Assembly: GCF_023278565.1 (NCBI RefSeq)
Contig: NC_064682.1
Span: 620,001-684,000 of the forward strand
From: Colletotrichum lupini
Lineage: Eukaryota > Ascomycota > Sordariomycetes > Glomerellales > Glomerellaceae
Reading direction: 5' to 3'
DNA length: 64,000 bases
Shown: positions 1 to 11,100 of the stretch, piece after piece
Layout of the letters: each line of letters starts with the position of its first letter
Numbering within the stretch: position 1 is the stretch's first letter
Program-made: the position numbers and the translations under genes
The notes under the pieces: model-generated
The model's input: the letters and a program-made list of their open reading frames with translations, nothing else
Told to the model about the DNA's origin: nothing
Databases searched by the model: none

Positions 1-874
1 CGGGGTTGACGACACGGCGTGGATCGAAGCCGCCAGAGTAGGCATGCTCCGTGAACTGAGTCGTCGCATTTCGAATGGTCGGGTCGTTCAGTATACCCAG
101 CTGTAAGGGTCCTTCTGGCGTCCATCCTGGGGCGTTAGCTCCAGTAAAGGCTCCAGGCGACAGTGTGGGCCGATCTGAACCGGTGTGATCGAACTCGATC
201 TCTCTGCTCACTGCCTCGGCATACTGTGCCCAGGTATCTGTATAGTTGGCAGTATCCCACTCAACGCCGTAGGGACCATTGTACACCGTCCGCGTCAAGC
301 CATAAAAGTCAGGCTCATTTCCCAACTCGACGTTGACAAGTCGCACATTCTTGGTTAAGTTTGCCCGGTCCCCTTGAAAGGTCTGCGCAAGCAACCGGGC
401 CTGAGCAACGGTCTCAGTCTGGTTCAAGGACTTGAGGTTGAGACCCCACATGAAGGGCGTTCCAGCCGGTAGATTCCCCGATAAGGCATAAAAGTCTCGG
501 CCGATGTAGATGTGATCTGCCTCTGGGTTGGGGACAGTCTCAGTCGGTTCCGGAAAGGTTTTGTTCATGACCTCGAGGCTTAGGTCTAGAGTGGCTCTGT
601 CTTGCGAGTTGGCTCCTACACGAAGGAATGGCATATGCCCGGTCCTCTCGCCTAGGTTTGAGAGAAGCCGGTTGAAGTATTCGTTTGGTTTGCCGACTTC
701 TTGCCCGGCCCAGTCTGGCCAGCGGTCCATCTCTATGCTGAAAGCTGCGAGGTGAGGAGAGAGCTTTTCGGCCCATTCTGGTCGGTGACTTGGCAAATGC
801 AGATTGAGATTATACTCAAGACCGTCGCCGAATACCTTGCCCAAAAGGACGAGGAGAACTAATGGTATAGACAT
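1..874 (-). CDS. Secreted glycoside hydrolase family 79 (beta-glucuronidase/heparanase-like), C-terminus cut by window edge
   Basis: The frame is open from the ATG at 874 to the left edge, giving the first 291 residues. It starts with a hydrophobic signal peptide (about residues 1-16), so the enzyme should be secreted. FSIEMDRW and the following LRVGANSQD stretch match the N-terminal barrel strands of GH79 enzymes, and LGNEPDF carries the predicted acid/base Glu (E187). The nucleophile Glu and the C-terminal beta domain lie outside the window. Several N-glycosylation sequons are present. GH79 enzymes remove glucuronic acid or 4-O-methyl-glucuronic acid from glycans such as arabinogalactan proteins. 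No intron is needed in the visible part. The family call is solid; the exact substrate is inferred only. Confidence 0.85.
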   Translation of the reverse strand, partial: MSIPLVLLVLLGKVFGDGLEYNLNLHLPSHRPEWAEKLSPHLAAFSIEMDRWPDWAGQEVGKPNEYFNRLLSNLGERTGHMPFLRVGANSQDRATLDLSLEVMNKTFPEPTETVPNPEADHIYIGRDFYALSGNLPAGTPFMWGLNLKSLNQTETVAQARLLAQTFQGDRANLTKNVRLVNVELGNEPDFYGLTRTVYNGPYGVEWDTANYTDTWAQYAEAVSREIEFDHTGSDRPTLSPGAFTGANAPGWTPEGPLQLGILNDPTIRNATTQFTEHAYSGGFDPRRVVNP

Positions 875-2152
875 TTTGCACGATGCAGCGACTGCGCTTG
901 GAGGAAAAGATGAAAAATAGAGCAACAAACTGCCGGTCTATGTAAACAACCTAGAAATCAGAACTTTGAGAGAACATCGTCAGTGACTTAAATATACTTC
1001 GGTGAAGGTGTTTGCCGAAACACCCAGCTGAACGATGATACGTCATGTCAAGATTCTGCCAACTTCGAACGGGGACCTAGCTCATCTTGGAGACAATGGG
1101 CAGTATCAATGGCAGGCTCACGGGTGAACATATCCTCTAGACAGTCACTTTCAGCTGTATTCCCACAAATCGCTGTATTTTCGTAATTGTCTTTGCCCCC
1201 GCTGTAGGTAGACGGGCAGAGCAGGGTGACATGGTTCCCCGCAAGAAGTCAAATGTCACTGCAACACTACTGCACGGAATTGAGCTTGAGCAGCTACAGA
1301 AAAGCGCGATTGGCCATGCACTAGCCGATCTCCTTTGCCGTTGTTCCTGTGTATACGCGTATTTTGACGACGTAAACGGTAAAATTGATCAAGTGATTGC
1401 GAATGGGACGCTGAACCGGCAAAGGCCTACTTGGTGGGAATCTGCACATGTAGCTCAAATTGCTGAATCTGTCGCACTGCGACTTCGTAACGTCGAGTAC
1501 AGCCCAATCACGTGGCAGCAATCACTTTGAAAGCAGTCTTATGCTTGAGAGATGAGCTGCGGATGAGATCCCATTCAAGTTGTCTTCAGCCAAATTGTGG
1601 TTTAGACTTAGCAAATCTTGGAGACTGGACCAGTGTCCATGAATCAAGATTAGATATGGGGATGCATTTGAATAACATAGTTGAACAAATTTGATGGTAA
1701 GCATAGATCATAATATCGCTCAAAATGCGTAGCTTTGTGTTAATTTAGTTTGTTCTGCCTTCTCTTTGTGGCGATCCACTTGTTAAGAGAGATCCAAGAT
1801 ACGTGAATCACGGGTACAACGGGCTGGAGTGAGTTTGTGTGAACGTAGCCGATCCTGCCCAAATAAATCGTGGCCCATAGACTTGTTCTGGAAAACAATT
1901 TTCTTTGACTCCATTGTGACTCTTTCTACCAGGACACTCGAGACTCAATCACAGGTCTAGTATTCACAAACATTACACCCATATAATACAACAGCCTCAA
2001 GTCAGTCTACGTATATCTGAAGGCTCTCTTACTGTCGTCTCCCAGCTCACTTTAGAAATCATCAAACGCGTGCAACTTCAACACAACATTTCAAACAAGA
2101 ACAAGAGTGTATAACCGCTTCTTTAAAGATATACTTTTTCAAGGTAGCAAAG
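875..2152. other. Intergenic, promoter side of the GH79 gene
   Basis: No recognisable gene. A 99-codon frame at 1231-1530 (+) has no family features, no signal peptide and no convincing context. The segment probably holds the GH79 promoter and the promoter of the small Cys-rich frame at 2153. Confidence 0.5.
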
Positions 2153-2392
2153 ATGTGCATCATTTACTGCTGCACAGAAAGATGCATCCGGTGCAGACGC
2201 CCGATAAACTACTACGAGCGACGATTCCCCTGCGCAGAGCGATATTGGTACATTGATGAGATCTCTGGTGCCGAGATTCCCACGTGTCCCAATGATCTTA
2301 GATGGATTACAGGTATAGAAGGATGGCGGCCTCATTGTGGTCGGTGCCCGCTCACGAATTTAGCATTTGACAATCCCCCAGCACGGCGATAG
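2153..2392 (+). CDS. Possible small cysteine-rich protein (79 aa), unknown
   Basis: Single-exon frame starting MCIIYCC, with nine Cys in 79 residues including a CxxC near the N-terminus and CGRC near residue 65. Paired CxxC motifs suggest a small metal-binding fold rather than a secreted disulfide protein, since there is no signal peptide. Fungal genomes contain many short MC-starting Cys-rich proteins of unknown role, and this resembles them in style. An A-rich leader (AACAAGAACAAG) and a TATATAAT-like stretch near 1981 lie upstream, as expected for a fungal gene. It could also be a chance frame. No function is proposed. Confidence 0.4.
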   Translation: MCIIYCCTERCIRCRRPINYYERRFPCAERYWYIDEISGAEIPTCPNDLRWITGIEGWRPHCGRCPLTNLAFDNPPARR

Positions 2393-3919
2393 TTGACGAG
2401 GACCGGCAGATCAAAGAATTAGGGTGAAAGTAGGCATACATTACATGATTTATCTTTAGATATTCCTCCAAAGTAATTAAATTTGTGAAGTCAAAGGCTC
2501 ACTTGTGGCTCTTGTGGGTTTGAAACTCGGAAAGACTTCATCAGATCCTCACTTGGTCTTCTTGAGTGACTGCAGCAGCCAATGATGCACTAGGTTCAGT
2601 CTTCCTGTATCATCATCGTCCGCTGTTTAACTAAGTAATCCTAGAAGGCGTTTCAATTTTCATTTATCCTGAGTATCAAAAACCCGGTGCTTGTTCTTCA
2701 AATACTTTTTCTGCTAGAAAGCTGTCTTTGCTGTCTATTTTTGGACTTCAATTCTCTGTCCAGAAACTTGAATCTTCGACCTTGGACAAGACAAAGAAAA
2801 AAAAACTCTGAACCCTCGATATTTTGGCTCTCTACTTTGGCTGACCTCGGACGTACCAATGGTTAACCTCTTTGTCGGGATGAGCTGCTGACATCAGCGC
2901 TGTGCCTTGCATCTTACATGCATGGCTTGCCTAGTTGTCCCCCAACCTCACCCATACCATAGGAATCCTTTTCTATCTCCAAAGCGCAGCGATTGGCCAT
3001 ATCGGAAATCCCACTCGAGACCCCTCAAGGCGGTTGCCAAGCCTGCGAAACCTAACGACTTCTCATCTTCTCTCTGGCGGGGAGCAACGTATGACACTCG
3101 TCTCGACTTGATTGGAGATGGGACCTGACCCAAGTTAATCTGACCGTCGCAGCGGGATGTGGGAAATGGAATCAAGTCTATCAGTGTCCTGCTAACCGTC
3201 TTGACGTGTTTGTACTTGTAGAAAAGAAAATTCCTGCAGTATTTGCATGCAAAACAGCGCCAGAGCGCATTTGATTGCCACTGAGCATCATCAATTTGAT
3301 GAAATTTCGCGCAACAACCAGAAGACAAGTAGAGCACATTCAATCAAGCTACAGACCCTGAAGTTAGTAGTCCCGGAGGGTGCATCGGCAAGTATCCACT
3401 CGAAGAGCCGGCGCCCCGTTGCGGCATTCCAGATATCAGACCCTAGCGGCATATCAGGCAACACCTGGAAAAAACCCCCTTACGGTCAAACGTATCATCA
3501 ACGACCTGATTGGAGAGCGAATGATACAAGCCAACAAGGAACATCAGTTGGCCTAGATGAACCGGTCTCCAAACGAAGCCCCTCGTCCACATCTTTTTGG
3601 GCGCAAAAAGATAGCCCTAGAGGAGGATTCACGCTAAATTCTGACAGGCGCGCCCGCAGAGGATGGTGGATCAACTTGTCGTTCCTTGGATCCAAATTGG
3701 TATTAGTTTCTGGATCTTTTCCCAGGTCTGCGTAGTGCGTCACGTTGAGGACGGGCTTGTCTGGGATGATATGTAAAGACGATATCCCTCTAGTAGATGA
3801 CCGATGAGACTTTTCTCCTCCTAGTCACCCTGGCTGGTCTGCAGTTCTGGTAGACGACCAAATCACAATCAAGCTGGTGTTCGCCAAGTTGCATCACTCA
3901 ACAACCACGGCCAAGAAAG
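2393..3919. other. Intergenic, no gene recognised
   Basis: Frames of 131 codons (-) and 162 codons (+) overlap each other here, but neither shows a domain, signal peptide or splice logic. The last 200 bases are the likely promoter and 5' UTR of the P450 that begins at 3920. Confidence 0.5.
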
Positions 3920-5671
3920 ATGGCAAGTCAAGTCGGCCAAGGGCTCGGGAACATGGCGGGCAACGGTACAGCCACAGCAGGAAGCTTCCTCGCCTTCTTA
4001 GTCGAAGATGTGCAAAAGTCGACTTCCTCGTACGCTACGGTAGTGATTCTCCTCGTCTTTGCGATCTTTGTCCACAAGTTCTCGTCGCCCGAGCTGGACA
4101 GTCGCGAGCCGCCAGCGATGAAGTCTCGGGTCCCAGTCATTGGGCACTTGATTGGCATGATCCAGTACCAGAGCCGGTACTTCAAGGTCTTGGAGTAGGT
4201 CCAACTACACCCGGAACAAGACGTAGACAGGCGATGTATGCTGACACTGACACAGACGCCGGAACATGGGCATCGCGACGCTACCTATCCTAAATGGCAA
4301 GATGTACGGCATTTGGGACCCGATTCTAATCCAGGCCGTGTACCGAAACCGTAATCTTTCATTCGAGCCATTCGCAGTTGAGTTTGCGCAGAGGGAATTG
4401 GGCTTCAACAACGAGACGCTTAAGATCATTGAAAACGGCACCTTGTTGCCTGAGTTCTTTGAGGGTATCCACGTTGGCATGGCGGCAGATAACCTGCATC
4501 GCATGAACGCCTCCGCTCTCGCATACGTATCTGATGCGTTGGACGATCTCTGCAGAGGGAACGAAGCTTATGAAGCGAGTAATTTCTGGATATGGGTGCG
4601 GGACTTGATGACTATGGCGACTAGCGAGGCCCTGTTCGGGCCCGGAAATCCGCTAAAAAAGGATGCAAGCCTGATGAAGGATACCTGGTGAGTTGTATCT
4701 CGTACACTTTGTGCAACGATCAAGAGGTCTCATACAAGTACAGGATCTTCGAATCGGACCTACCGGTGCTGATGCTGGGCATCGCGCCGTCCATCACGGC
4801 ACGCAGATGCTTCAAGGCGAGAGCACGGCTTCAAGCGGCGTTGGGCGAGTACTACGGAAGCGATGGGGATTCGCACAAGGATGCATCGCAGATCGTCAGG
4901 AACCGCGCCAATGTTTTGCGAAAACACGGCATCCCGGGCAGGGAGGTGGGAATATTCGAGGTTGCGCTGCTGCACGTGGCCACCTCCAACACCATTCCGA
5001 CGTTGTTCTGGTTCATGGTACACGTCTTTAGCCGTCCCGAGCTGGTGGCACGTCTGAGAGACGAACTCTTGCCGGTGGCGCAACATGGTGGTAACGGGGA
5101 GGTCACGCTTGACATTGGCACCCTTGACGACCGTTGTCCCTTGCTTGTGCGCTGCTATCGCGAGGCGATTCGCGTATCAAGTAAGGGAATGGGCAACCGA
5201 CGCGTGCTGGAGGATACGACGATATCGGATGGTAGTGGGAAATCATATCTCCTCAAGAAGGGGTGCAACGTGCAGATGTCATCTCAAGTCAGCCACAGCT
5301 TAGAGAAAGCTTGGGGAAAGGATCAGGAGTCGTTTGATCCAGATAGATTCATCGTCAAGACTGGGAAGGAACATGCCGAGACGGAGAAGCTGAAGCGGGC
5401 GGCCTTCATACCCTTTGGCGGTGGGAGACACCTGTGCCCTGGACGCAACTTTGCGTTTGCAGAGAATCTCGGCTTCGTGGCGTCTCTGTTGCTTGGATTC
5501 GATGTTGTGCCTCTGGACGGGAACATGGAATCGACGGCCAAGGTTCCCAAAGCAGCGGGATGTTCGATGACTGGAGCCGCCGTTAAACCCGTCGATGATG
5601 GCGAGGGTTATGGAGTCCGAGTTCGGAGGAGAGAGGGATGGGAGGGCGTGAAATGGCGGTACATTAGCTGA
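3920..5671 (+). CDS. Cytochrome P450, CYP7/CYP8-like (sterol hydroxylase-like clade)
   Basis: Three exons, 3920-4194, 4256-4687 and 4744-5671, encode 544 aa. Introns 4195-4255 (GTAGGT..CAG) and 4688-4743 (GTGAGT..CAG) restore one frame. Residues around 40-55 form the single N-terminal ER membrane anchor, followed by a proline-containing VPVIGHLIG segment. ExxR is E376-A-I-R379, and the heme loop FGGGRHLCPGR has the thiolate Cys467. The I-helix region (VALLHVATSNTIP) lacks the usual acid-Thr pair (AGxDT) and reads ATSNT, as in CYP7/CYP8-type enzymes and their fungal relatives. Length fits a microsomal class II P450 served by an NADPH reductase. The substrate is unknown; an oxysterol-type reaction is only suggested by family likeness. 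No biosynthetic partner gene lies beside it. Confidence 0.88.
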
Positions 5672-6249
5672 AACGGTTTGAGTAGATGTCTGGATACAGT
5701 CAACGTGAATGGATTGAAATCTCCCCCAAGCCGTTAAGCGCATGATCCCGTGAAGTGTCATTCCTTGATGATGTAAGGCCTGTAGGACCTTCAGTTGATC
5801 GCCAAGACCTCATGTCCGGAAACCAGGTTTAGGTATTGTCGGCGTGGCACAAGATCGTAGTGATTGGAGTGAATAAGCTAGTTCCCACGGAAATTGGGGT
5901 ACGATGATGATGCTACTGCGAGATTCGAGGGCGAGACCAGGGTGGAGCTGTCATGGAGCTTAGCTGGAGCAGTCTGCCAAGAAATTTGGAGCTGGAGAGC
6001 TGGAGCTGTAGCTCCGGAAGCTCAGCCACACGCTACACGTGACTGTCATCACCCATTGACGTCATGGCAGCATTATCGGGTTGCAGCTAGGAACTGGCGG
6101 AAGGTGCGATACTTGGCCCGGCAGAGAGCTCTTTCTTCTGTTGTCAGTGCTGTTTATTGTTCTTATTCCCTAGATTCCTTAATAGAAATGCTTCCTTTCC
6201 CATAGTTGAGCGCACATTAAACACCACAAACCAGAAACAGACGTCGAAA
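5672..6249. other. Intergenic between P450 and MCU
   Basis: No gene. Bases 5940-6020 hold several direct and inverted copies of GGAGCT/AGCTCC that could fold into a hairpin. The last ~130 bases are the likely 5' UTR and promoter of MCU. Confidence 0.5.
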
Positions 6250-7784
6250 ATGAGCTACGCGTTCCGTCGCGTATGCCTGCAACTCCCTACCAGCTTCGGA
6301 CCTAAGCATGGTCCGTTGCGTCAAGCTTTCCGCCCAGCCGGGCCCGGCATTGTCACAAGACAGATCCCGGTGAACAGACGCGCGTTTGGGCTCTCCACGA
6401 GACGGCAAAGTGACCTCGACGACGCCAAGGCCAAGAAGATCAGCCAAGATGACATGACCAAGGAGGAAGAAAGGGAGAAGCTGGAGCGTGACGAGCAGAT
6501 TGCGTTGAGAAAGCAAGAGGAAAGGCCATGGCACCGCGCCGGAGATGAGGCTGAGCAGCGAGAGTTGTGCAAAGATCCCACAAACGGCGATAAGACTCGA
6601 GGTATGCCAGCTCTAATGTCACCTGCGCCCGAGCACACGTGCAGTGCATGATTACTTACTGTTAGCCAGGACGACTACTCACGACACCAACGAGGCTCTT
6701 GAAGCTCATCCTACCGTTGCCCTTCCACGCCGAACAAGCGCGGAACATACAGTCTTCCAAAGATAACAAGGACGATGACAGGGATTCAATCGCCCCGCTT
6801 GCCCTGCTTGTTCACCCTCAACAGCCGTTGTCCTACCTCGAAAGACTACTCCAGGCTGAAATCCCGCCCATCGACGATGGTCGCCGAGAGCGAATCCCAA
6901 AGATATACTTCCGAGCAGAGGGAGACCACAAAGATGAGAACCAGGACAAGAGCGCATCGCAGAAGAAGGAGGGGAACGTCGCCTCTTACTCGGGTCTAGG
7001 CCACAAGGGCCCAAAGAAGGACCGCGATGAGACGAATTGGGTCAGATGGAGTAGCAGTACCGAGGTTGGCGACTTCATCCGAGACGCTGCACGCGGCCGA
7101 GAGTTTGCAATTGGTATCGAGGGTTACAAAGAAGAATTGCGGGTAGCTGTGCCGAGCTTCAATGACCGCACATACTACATGCGCGTTCGATTGCGAAGAA
7201 TGTCTCGCCGCGTCGAGGAGTTGGCGAAACTCAAGCAAGAATGCGACACCCTTGCGCACCGTGGAGCACATCGCATGGCACAGGGAGGGTTCGGCCTCCT
7301 CGCCGGTTGGTGGGGAGTCGTATATTATGTTACCTTCCACACCGATGCCGGCTGGGATCTCGTCGAGCCAGTAACCTACCTGGCTGGCTTAACAACCATC
7401 ATGGGCGGTTACCTGTGGTTCCTGTATATCAGCAAAGACCTCAGCTATAAAGCGGCCTTGAACATTACCGTCTCAAAGCGACAGCAGGCACTGTATCAGG
7501 AGCGGGGCTTCGATCCCTCGGCTTGGGAGGCGCTCGTCCACGAGGCCAACTCGTTGCGTCGCGAGGTTCGGTTTGTGGCGACCGAGTACGATGTTGACTG
7601 GGACGAAACAAAGGATCTTGGCGGCGAGGAAGTCATGGAAGTTCTAGACAAAGAGAAGAAGGGTAGACGTCGGAGCGACGAAGACGAAGACGACGCCGAA
7701 GAAGAGCGAGCAGAGCATAAACGCAAAGAAGACAAGAAGAAGGAAAAGTCTGAAGATGGGAGCGAAAATAAGTCAGCATCATAG
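6250..7784 (+). CDS. MCU: Mitochondrial calcium uniporter pore subunit (MCU)
   Basis: Exons 6250-6601 and 6670-7784 (intron 6602-6669, GTATGC..CAG) encode 488 aa. The protein forms the Ca2+-selective pore of the inner mitochondrial membrane. An Arg-rich N-terminus is the import signal. After an N-terminal beta domain and a coiled coil ([12 protein letters not shown]), two membrane helices (about 320-342 and 351-372) flank the selectivity signature WDLVEP (W346, D347, E350), the fungal form of the WDxxEP filter. A second coiled coil and a strongly acidic/basic low-complexity tail follow. The start is the ATG after ACGTCGAAA; an upstream ATG in frame would add a non-mitochondrial stretch. The junction gives the continuous segment [17 protein letters not shown]. 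No MICU or EMRE gene lies nearby, as expected for fungi lacking them. Confidence 0.95.
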
Positions 7785-8818
7785 CAAGTTCCTAGAAACC
7801 TTTTTCAAGTGCGATACCCCTGTATGAATATAATAGCCAAATTCTAGCATGATTAGAACAAACACGTTTCGGAGGACCCTCGGGTAGCCCTGTCCTCGTT
7901 TCGCTCTAACACTGTGGATGTTCTGATGATGGCTGACTATTCTATCAAAGACACAGAACGCTGGAGATGGCATGCCGTCCGCAAAGATCTGTCTGTTGTC
8001 GGGAGACTTGTCATGTGGCGAGGTGGTATTTCTCCAGAGTCAAATCGCGGGCACCGATCACCAGTTGTTGGGGAAAAGATTTTCTCATGCTATCGAGCTC
8101 CATCGGGTGACCGACCACCAGACTCGGTGTGTTCCGGTAAGACCTGCCGAGACGGGACGGATCGGCTTCACCGAGATGCTCCGCTTTCAACCGCTACGGC
8201 CCACCACATGCCAATTCCACAAGGCGTGCAAGGCCATGGGAGCGAGGAAGGCCTTGAAAGGGAGGGGAGCTCTGACCCCTAGGCGCCCAGACACCAAACT
8301 GCCCAACACCACCATCCCCGCCGCCGACGCCAACGGGAGAGCTTCACCCCACTTGGTTAACGCATCATCACACCACCACCCAACCAACAGGTCTCTGTTT
8401 GTCAGAATCTCGCAACCTTCCATATGGCCCTTCACTGAATGGCTGCGTTGACCTTCGAGAAGGGACACTAGAATCCATCCCCAGATCTGACGATACCTCT
8501 CCATCAACCGGGGGACATCAAGGCCTCGTCCGACGATCGAGTACAAAAGAACGACCGCTCGATATCACTCTGAGAAGCTGATCGACCCCGCCATTCTCCT
8601 CTTCCAGGCGTATCCCAAACGGCCACGACCCAACCCCCGATTGGACAAGAAAGACGCCTTCCTCTCTTGTCAGTCTGTCCTACCTCGCCGGGTGCCTAGG
8701 TACCCTACCTTGCCTTGCGTGCTCGCCCTCCGTCTCGTCCCCCTCCACCAGAAGCTAGAGCTCGGGCTACCAAGGTGTATCCGTACGGATAGAAGCGGTG
8801 CAGCTCCACCCCGCCGCC
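7785..8818. other. Intergenic, promoter/5' UTR of the siderophore acyltransferase gene
   Basis: Open frames up to 159 codons occur here but overlap one another and show no family features. The segment is best read as MCU 3' UTR plus a long promoter for the gene starting at 8819. No extended SreA-type ATCWGATAA iron box was seen. Confidence 0.5.
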
Positions 8819-10444
8819 ATGGCCCCCCAAATCATCCACCTCCCAGACGGACAGAAGTTTACAGTCACGCCAGTCTTTGCAGGCCTCTTTTTCAAGTCCC
8901 ACGAGCTCAACACTCACAACAACCCTTTCCCCATCGGCTGGACGATCGTGCTCAATACCGAGGATGCACAACTCGAGGTGGATGGTGTCGACGGTGAGCA
9001 GGGCGAGGAAGACCGCGCCCGCCGGCGGCACATACACAGCTTCAAGCAACCTACACTACAGGGCGATAATCTCTTCATCTCGTCGATATCACAGCCTTCG
9101 AGCACCGAATTCAAGCCCGCCGCGAGCCCAACACGCCAGATCGCCATGATGCTCTGGGTGACGCTCTACTGGTACTTCCATCAACCACAACCGTCCCCTT
9201 ACCTCACGACCGATGCATCGAGGCTAACGCCGGAAGAAGCGCGGCCGAAGGGTGAGTGGCGCATCAATATCAAGCGAGACGGGGTATTGCGGGGCAGGAA
9301 CCTCATACCAAAGCTTGAGCGCATGGGACTTATTGCATCGCTGGACTCTGCGGTTGGGACGAACCTCAAGGATAACGGCGAGGAATGGTCGCAGATGTTT
9401 GTCTCGCGGCGCATGTTTTGGCAGATCCCGGGCCGGCTCTTCTTGTTCACCCTGCAGCGTACTAGTGCCGCATCGACAACGAACCCCGAATCGCCAAACG
9501 GGAGCAGGCCGACTTCACCTGCTCGAACCGAGTCGATTCACTCAAGGCATCATACGCCCATACACTCTCCGCACCAATCCACGGGGGGCCGTTTCGATGT
9601 CGACCTCCCCGGAGGACCACCGCCGATGACCATGGTCACGACATTGAACTTCCCCATCGGACCGTTCTATTCCAGTTCACATCTCCCAACGTACTACCCG
9701 CCAGCGCCTTTGATGTATACGGTCACCAACGGCGTGCGCCACCCCATCCGCAGGAAACCAGGCCGGATGGGCGAAGTCTTTTACTCGCGCTATGTGCCGA
9801 GCGTTGGGCAATATCTGTCATTTAGGGTAGCGTCACTTACACCAGAGCCTGTCCCATACCTTGGACCCCTGGGCCCCAAGCCTGTTGAGAATGGCCACCT
9901 CGCCCACCTCTCCGACACAGAGCTGCTGCAGTCGTGGCTGTCGAACCCGCGAGTACAGAAGTTCTGGGGAAATTACTCGCCAGACTTTTTGAGCAGTGCG
10001 CTGAGCTCCAAGCACTCGTTCCCGGTAATTGGCATGTGGGACGGAGTGCCCTTTGGATATTTCGAGATTTACTGGGTCAAGGAAGATATCCTGGGCCAGA
10101 AGCTGGGGAACGATGCTGGGGACTATGACCGTGGCATCCACGTCTTTGTCGGCGAGGAGTGGGCGCGGGGACGGGTGCCGGCGTGGCTGACCAGTTTGGT
10201 GCACTGGTGCCTTACTGACGACTATCGCACGATGCATGTTTGTTTGGAGCCACGGATAGACAACGCGAGGTAAGACACTTCAGGAATATCGTGGACGAAC
10301 ATAGCGGGCTAACTCTGGGGTCACAGATTCCTGCAGCATCTTCAATACGCGGGCTTTGCCAAAGAACGCGAGGTTGCGTTCTCTCACAAGCAGTCCTATC
10401 TGATGAAGTTGAATAGGGACGCCTGGGAAGGGCCAGCCTTGTGA
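8819..10444 (+). CDS. Siderophore N5-hydroxyornithine acyltransferase, SidL/SidF-like GNAT protein
   Basis: Exons 8819-10269 and 10327-10444 (intron 10270-10326) encode 522 aa. The start was chosen at the ATG in a strong GCCGCCATGG context, seven codons inside the longest frame. The N-terminal part (FTVTPVFAGLFFKS) and the C-terminal GNAT/AlcB-type domain (residues about 360-520: LLQSWLSNPRVQKFWG, YFEIYWVKED, RGIHVFVGEEWARGR, YAGFAKEREV) are those of the fungal enzymes that acylate N5-hydroxyornithine. SidL acetylates it for the intracellular siderophore ferricrocin; SidF transfers anhydromevalonyl for fusarinines. The length and the isolated location away from other siderophore genes favour a SidL-type acetyltransferase, but this is an inference. 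A Ser/Pro-rich insert lies near residues 220-260. Confidence 0.82.
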
Positions 10445-11100
10445 TGAAATGCGTGGGTTCCTTTCTACGAGAAGTCTTGGGAAATAAGTACAACACTATA
10501 CAACAATATAGTTGAAGTGAAGAAGCGATGGTGGATCGCATTACAGTGCTTACATGTGGTAGAGCCGATGTTGTGCTTATAATGGATGATATAGGAGATA
10601 CCCGATTTAAACCTCAGAATAGAGGCTAGAACAATCGAAAGGACAACTAAACATGTCGTTACATCACCTCGTCTTGCACATGTACCCATGAGATCGTGAC
10701 CGAAATTCTTCAGGTGCTGTTTCTCTCAGGTGAGCCATGTAATTACCTAAGGTGCTTAAGGCGACGACGTCACAGCGCAGTGCCCGAGTCGCGTGTCTGA
10801 GACGGGGGTTCCCAGTCCAGTAGCTTATGTGGGTCACATTCCCTCCGAATACCTTATCCCGAGAACGTGGTTGGCTGCACGGCACGTGGGCGACATACCC
10901 CGGTCGAGTGCTCCGCTGAGGCACTGAGACAGCGGTTATCTTGTGACCGACGTCCGACAATCGAAACCATCGGATGCCAACGCCTCAAACCTAAACCTTT
11001 CCAAAGAACGACCGCTCGCGATAAGACGATTTGACCGCCTCTCCCGTCTCTCGATGCCGTCTTCTTTCTGGATTCAATAATAGCGCTGTGCGAGGGAACT
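10445..11100. other. Intergenic, promoter of BTN1
   Basis: No gene seen. The minus-strand frames here lack any family feature. The segment should contain the 3' UTR of the siderophore gene and the promoter of the CLN3 homologue. Confidence 0.5.

Noticed and set aside
1231..1530. 99-codon plus frame between GH79 and the Cys-rich protein
   Set aside because: No recognisable motif, no targeting signal and no leader; could be real but cannot be supported.
3247..3735. 162-codon plus frame upstream of the first P450
   Set aside because: No domain, hydrophilic and uneven composition, and an overlapping minus frame of similar quality.
7972..8451. 159-codon plus frame upstream of the siderophore gene
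   Set aside because: Overlaps equally long frames on both strands and looks like leader sequence.
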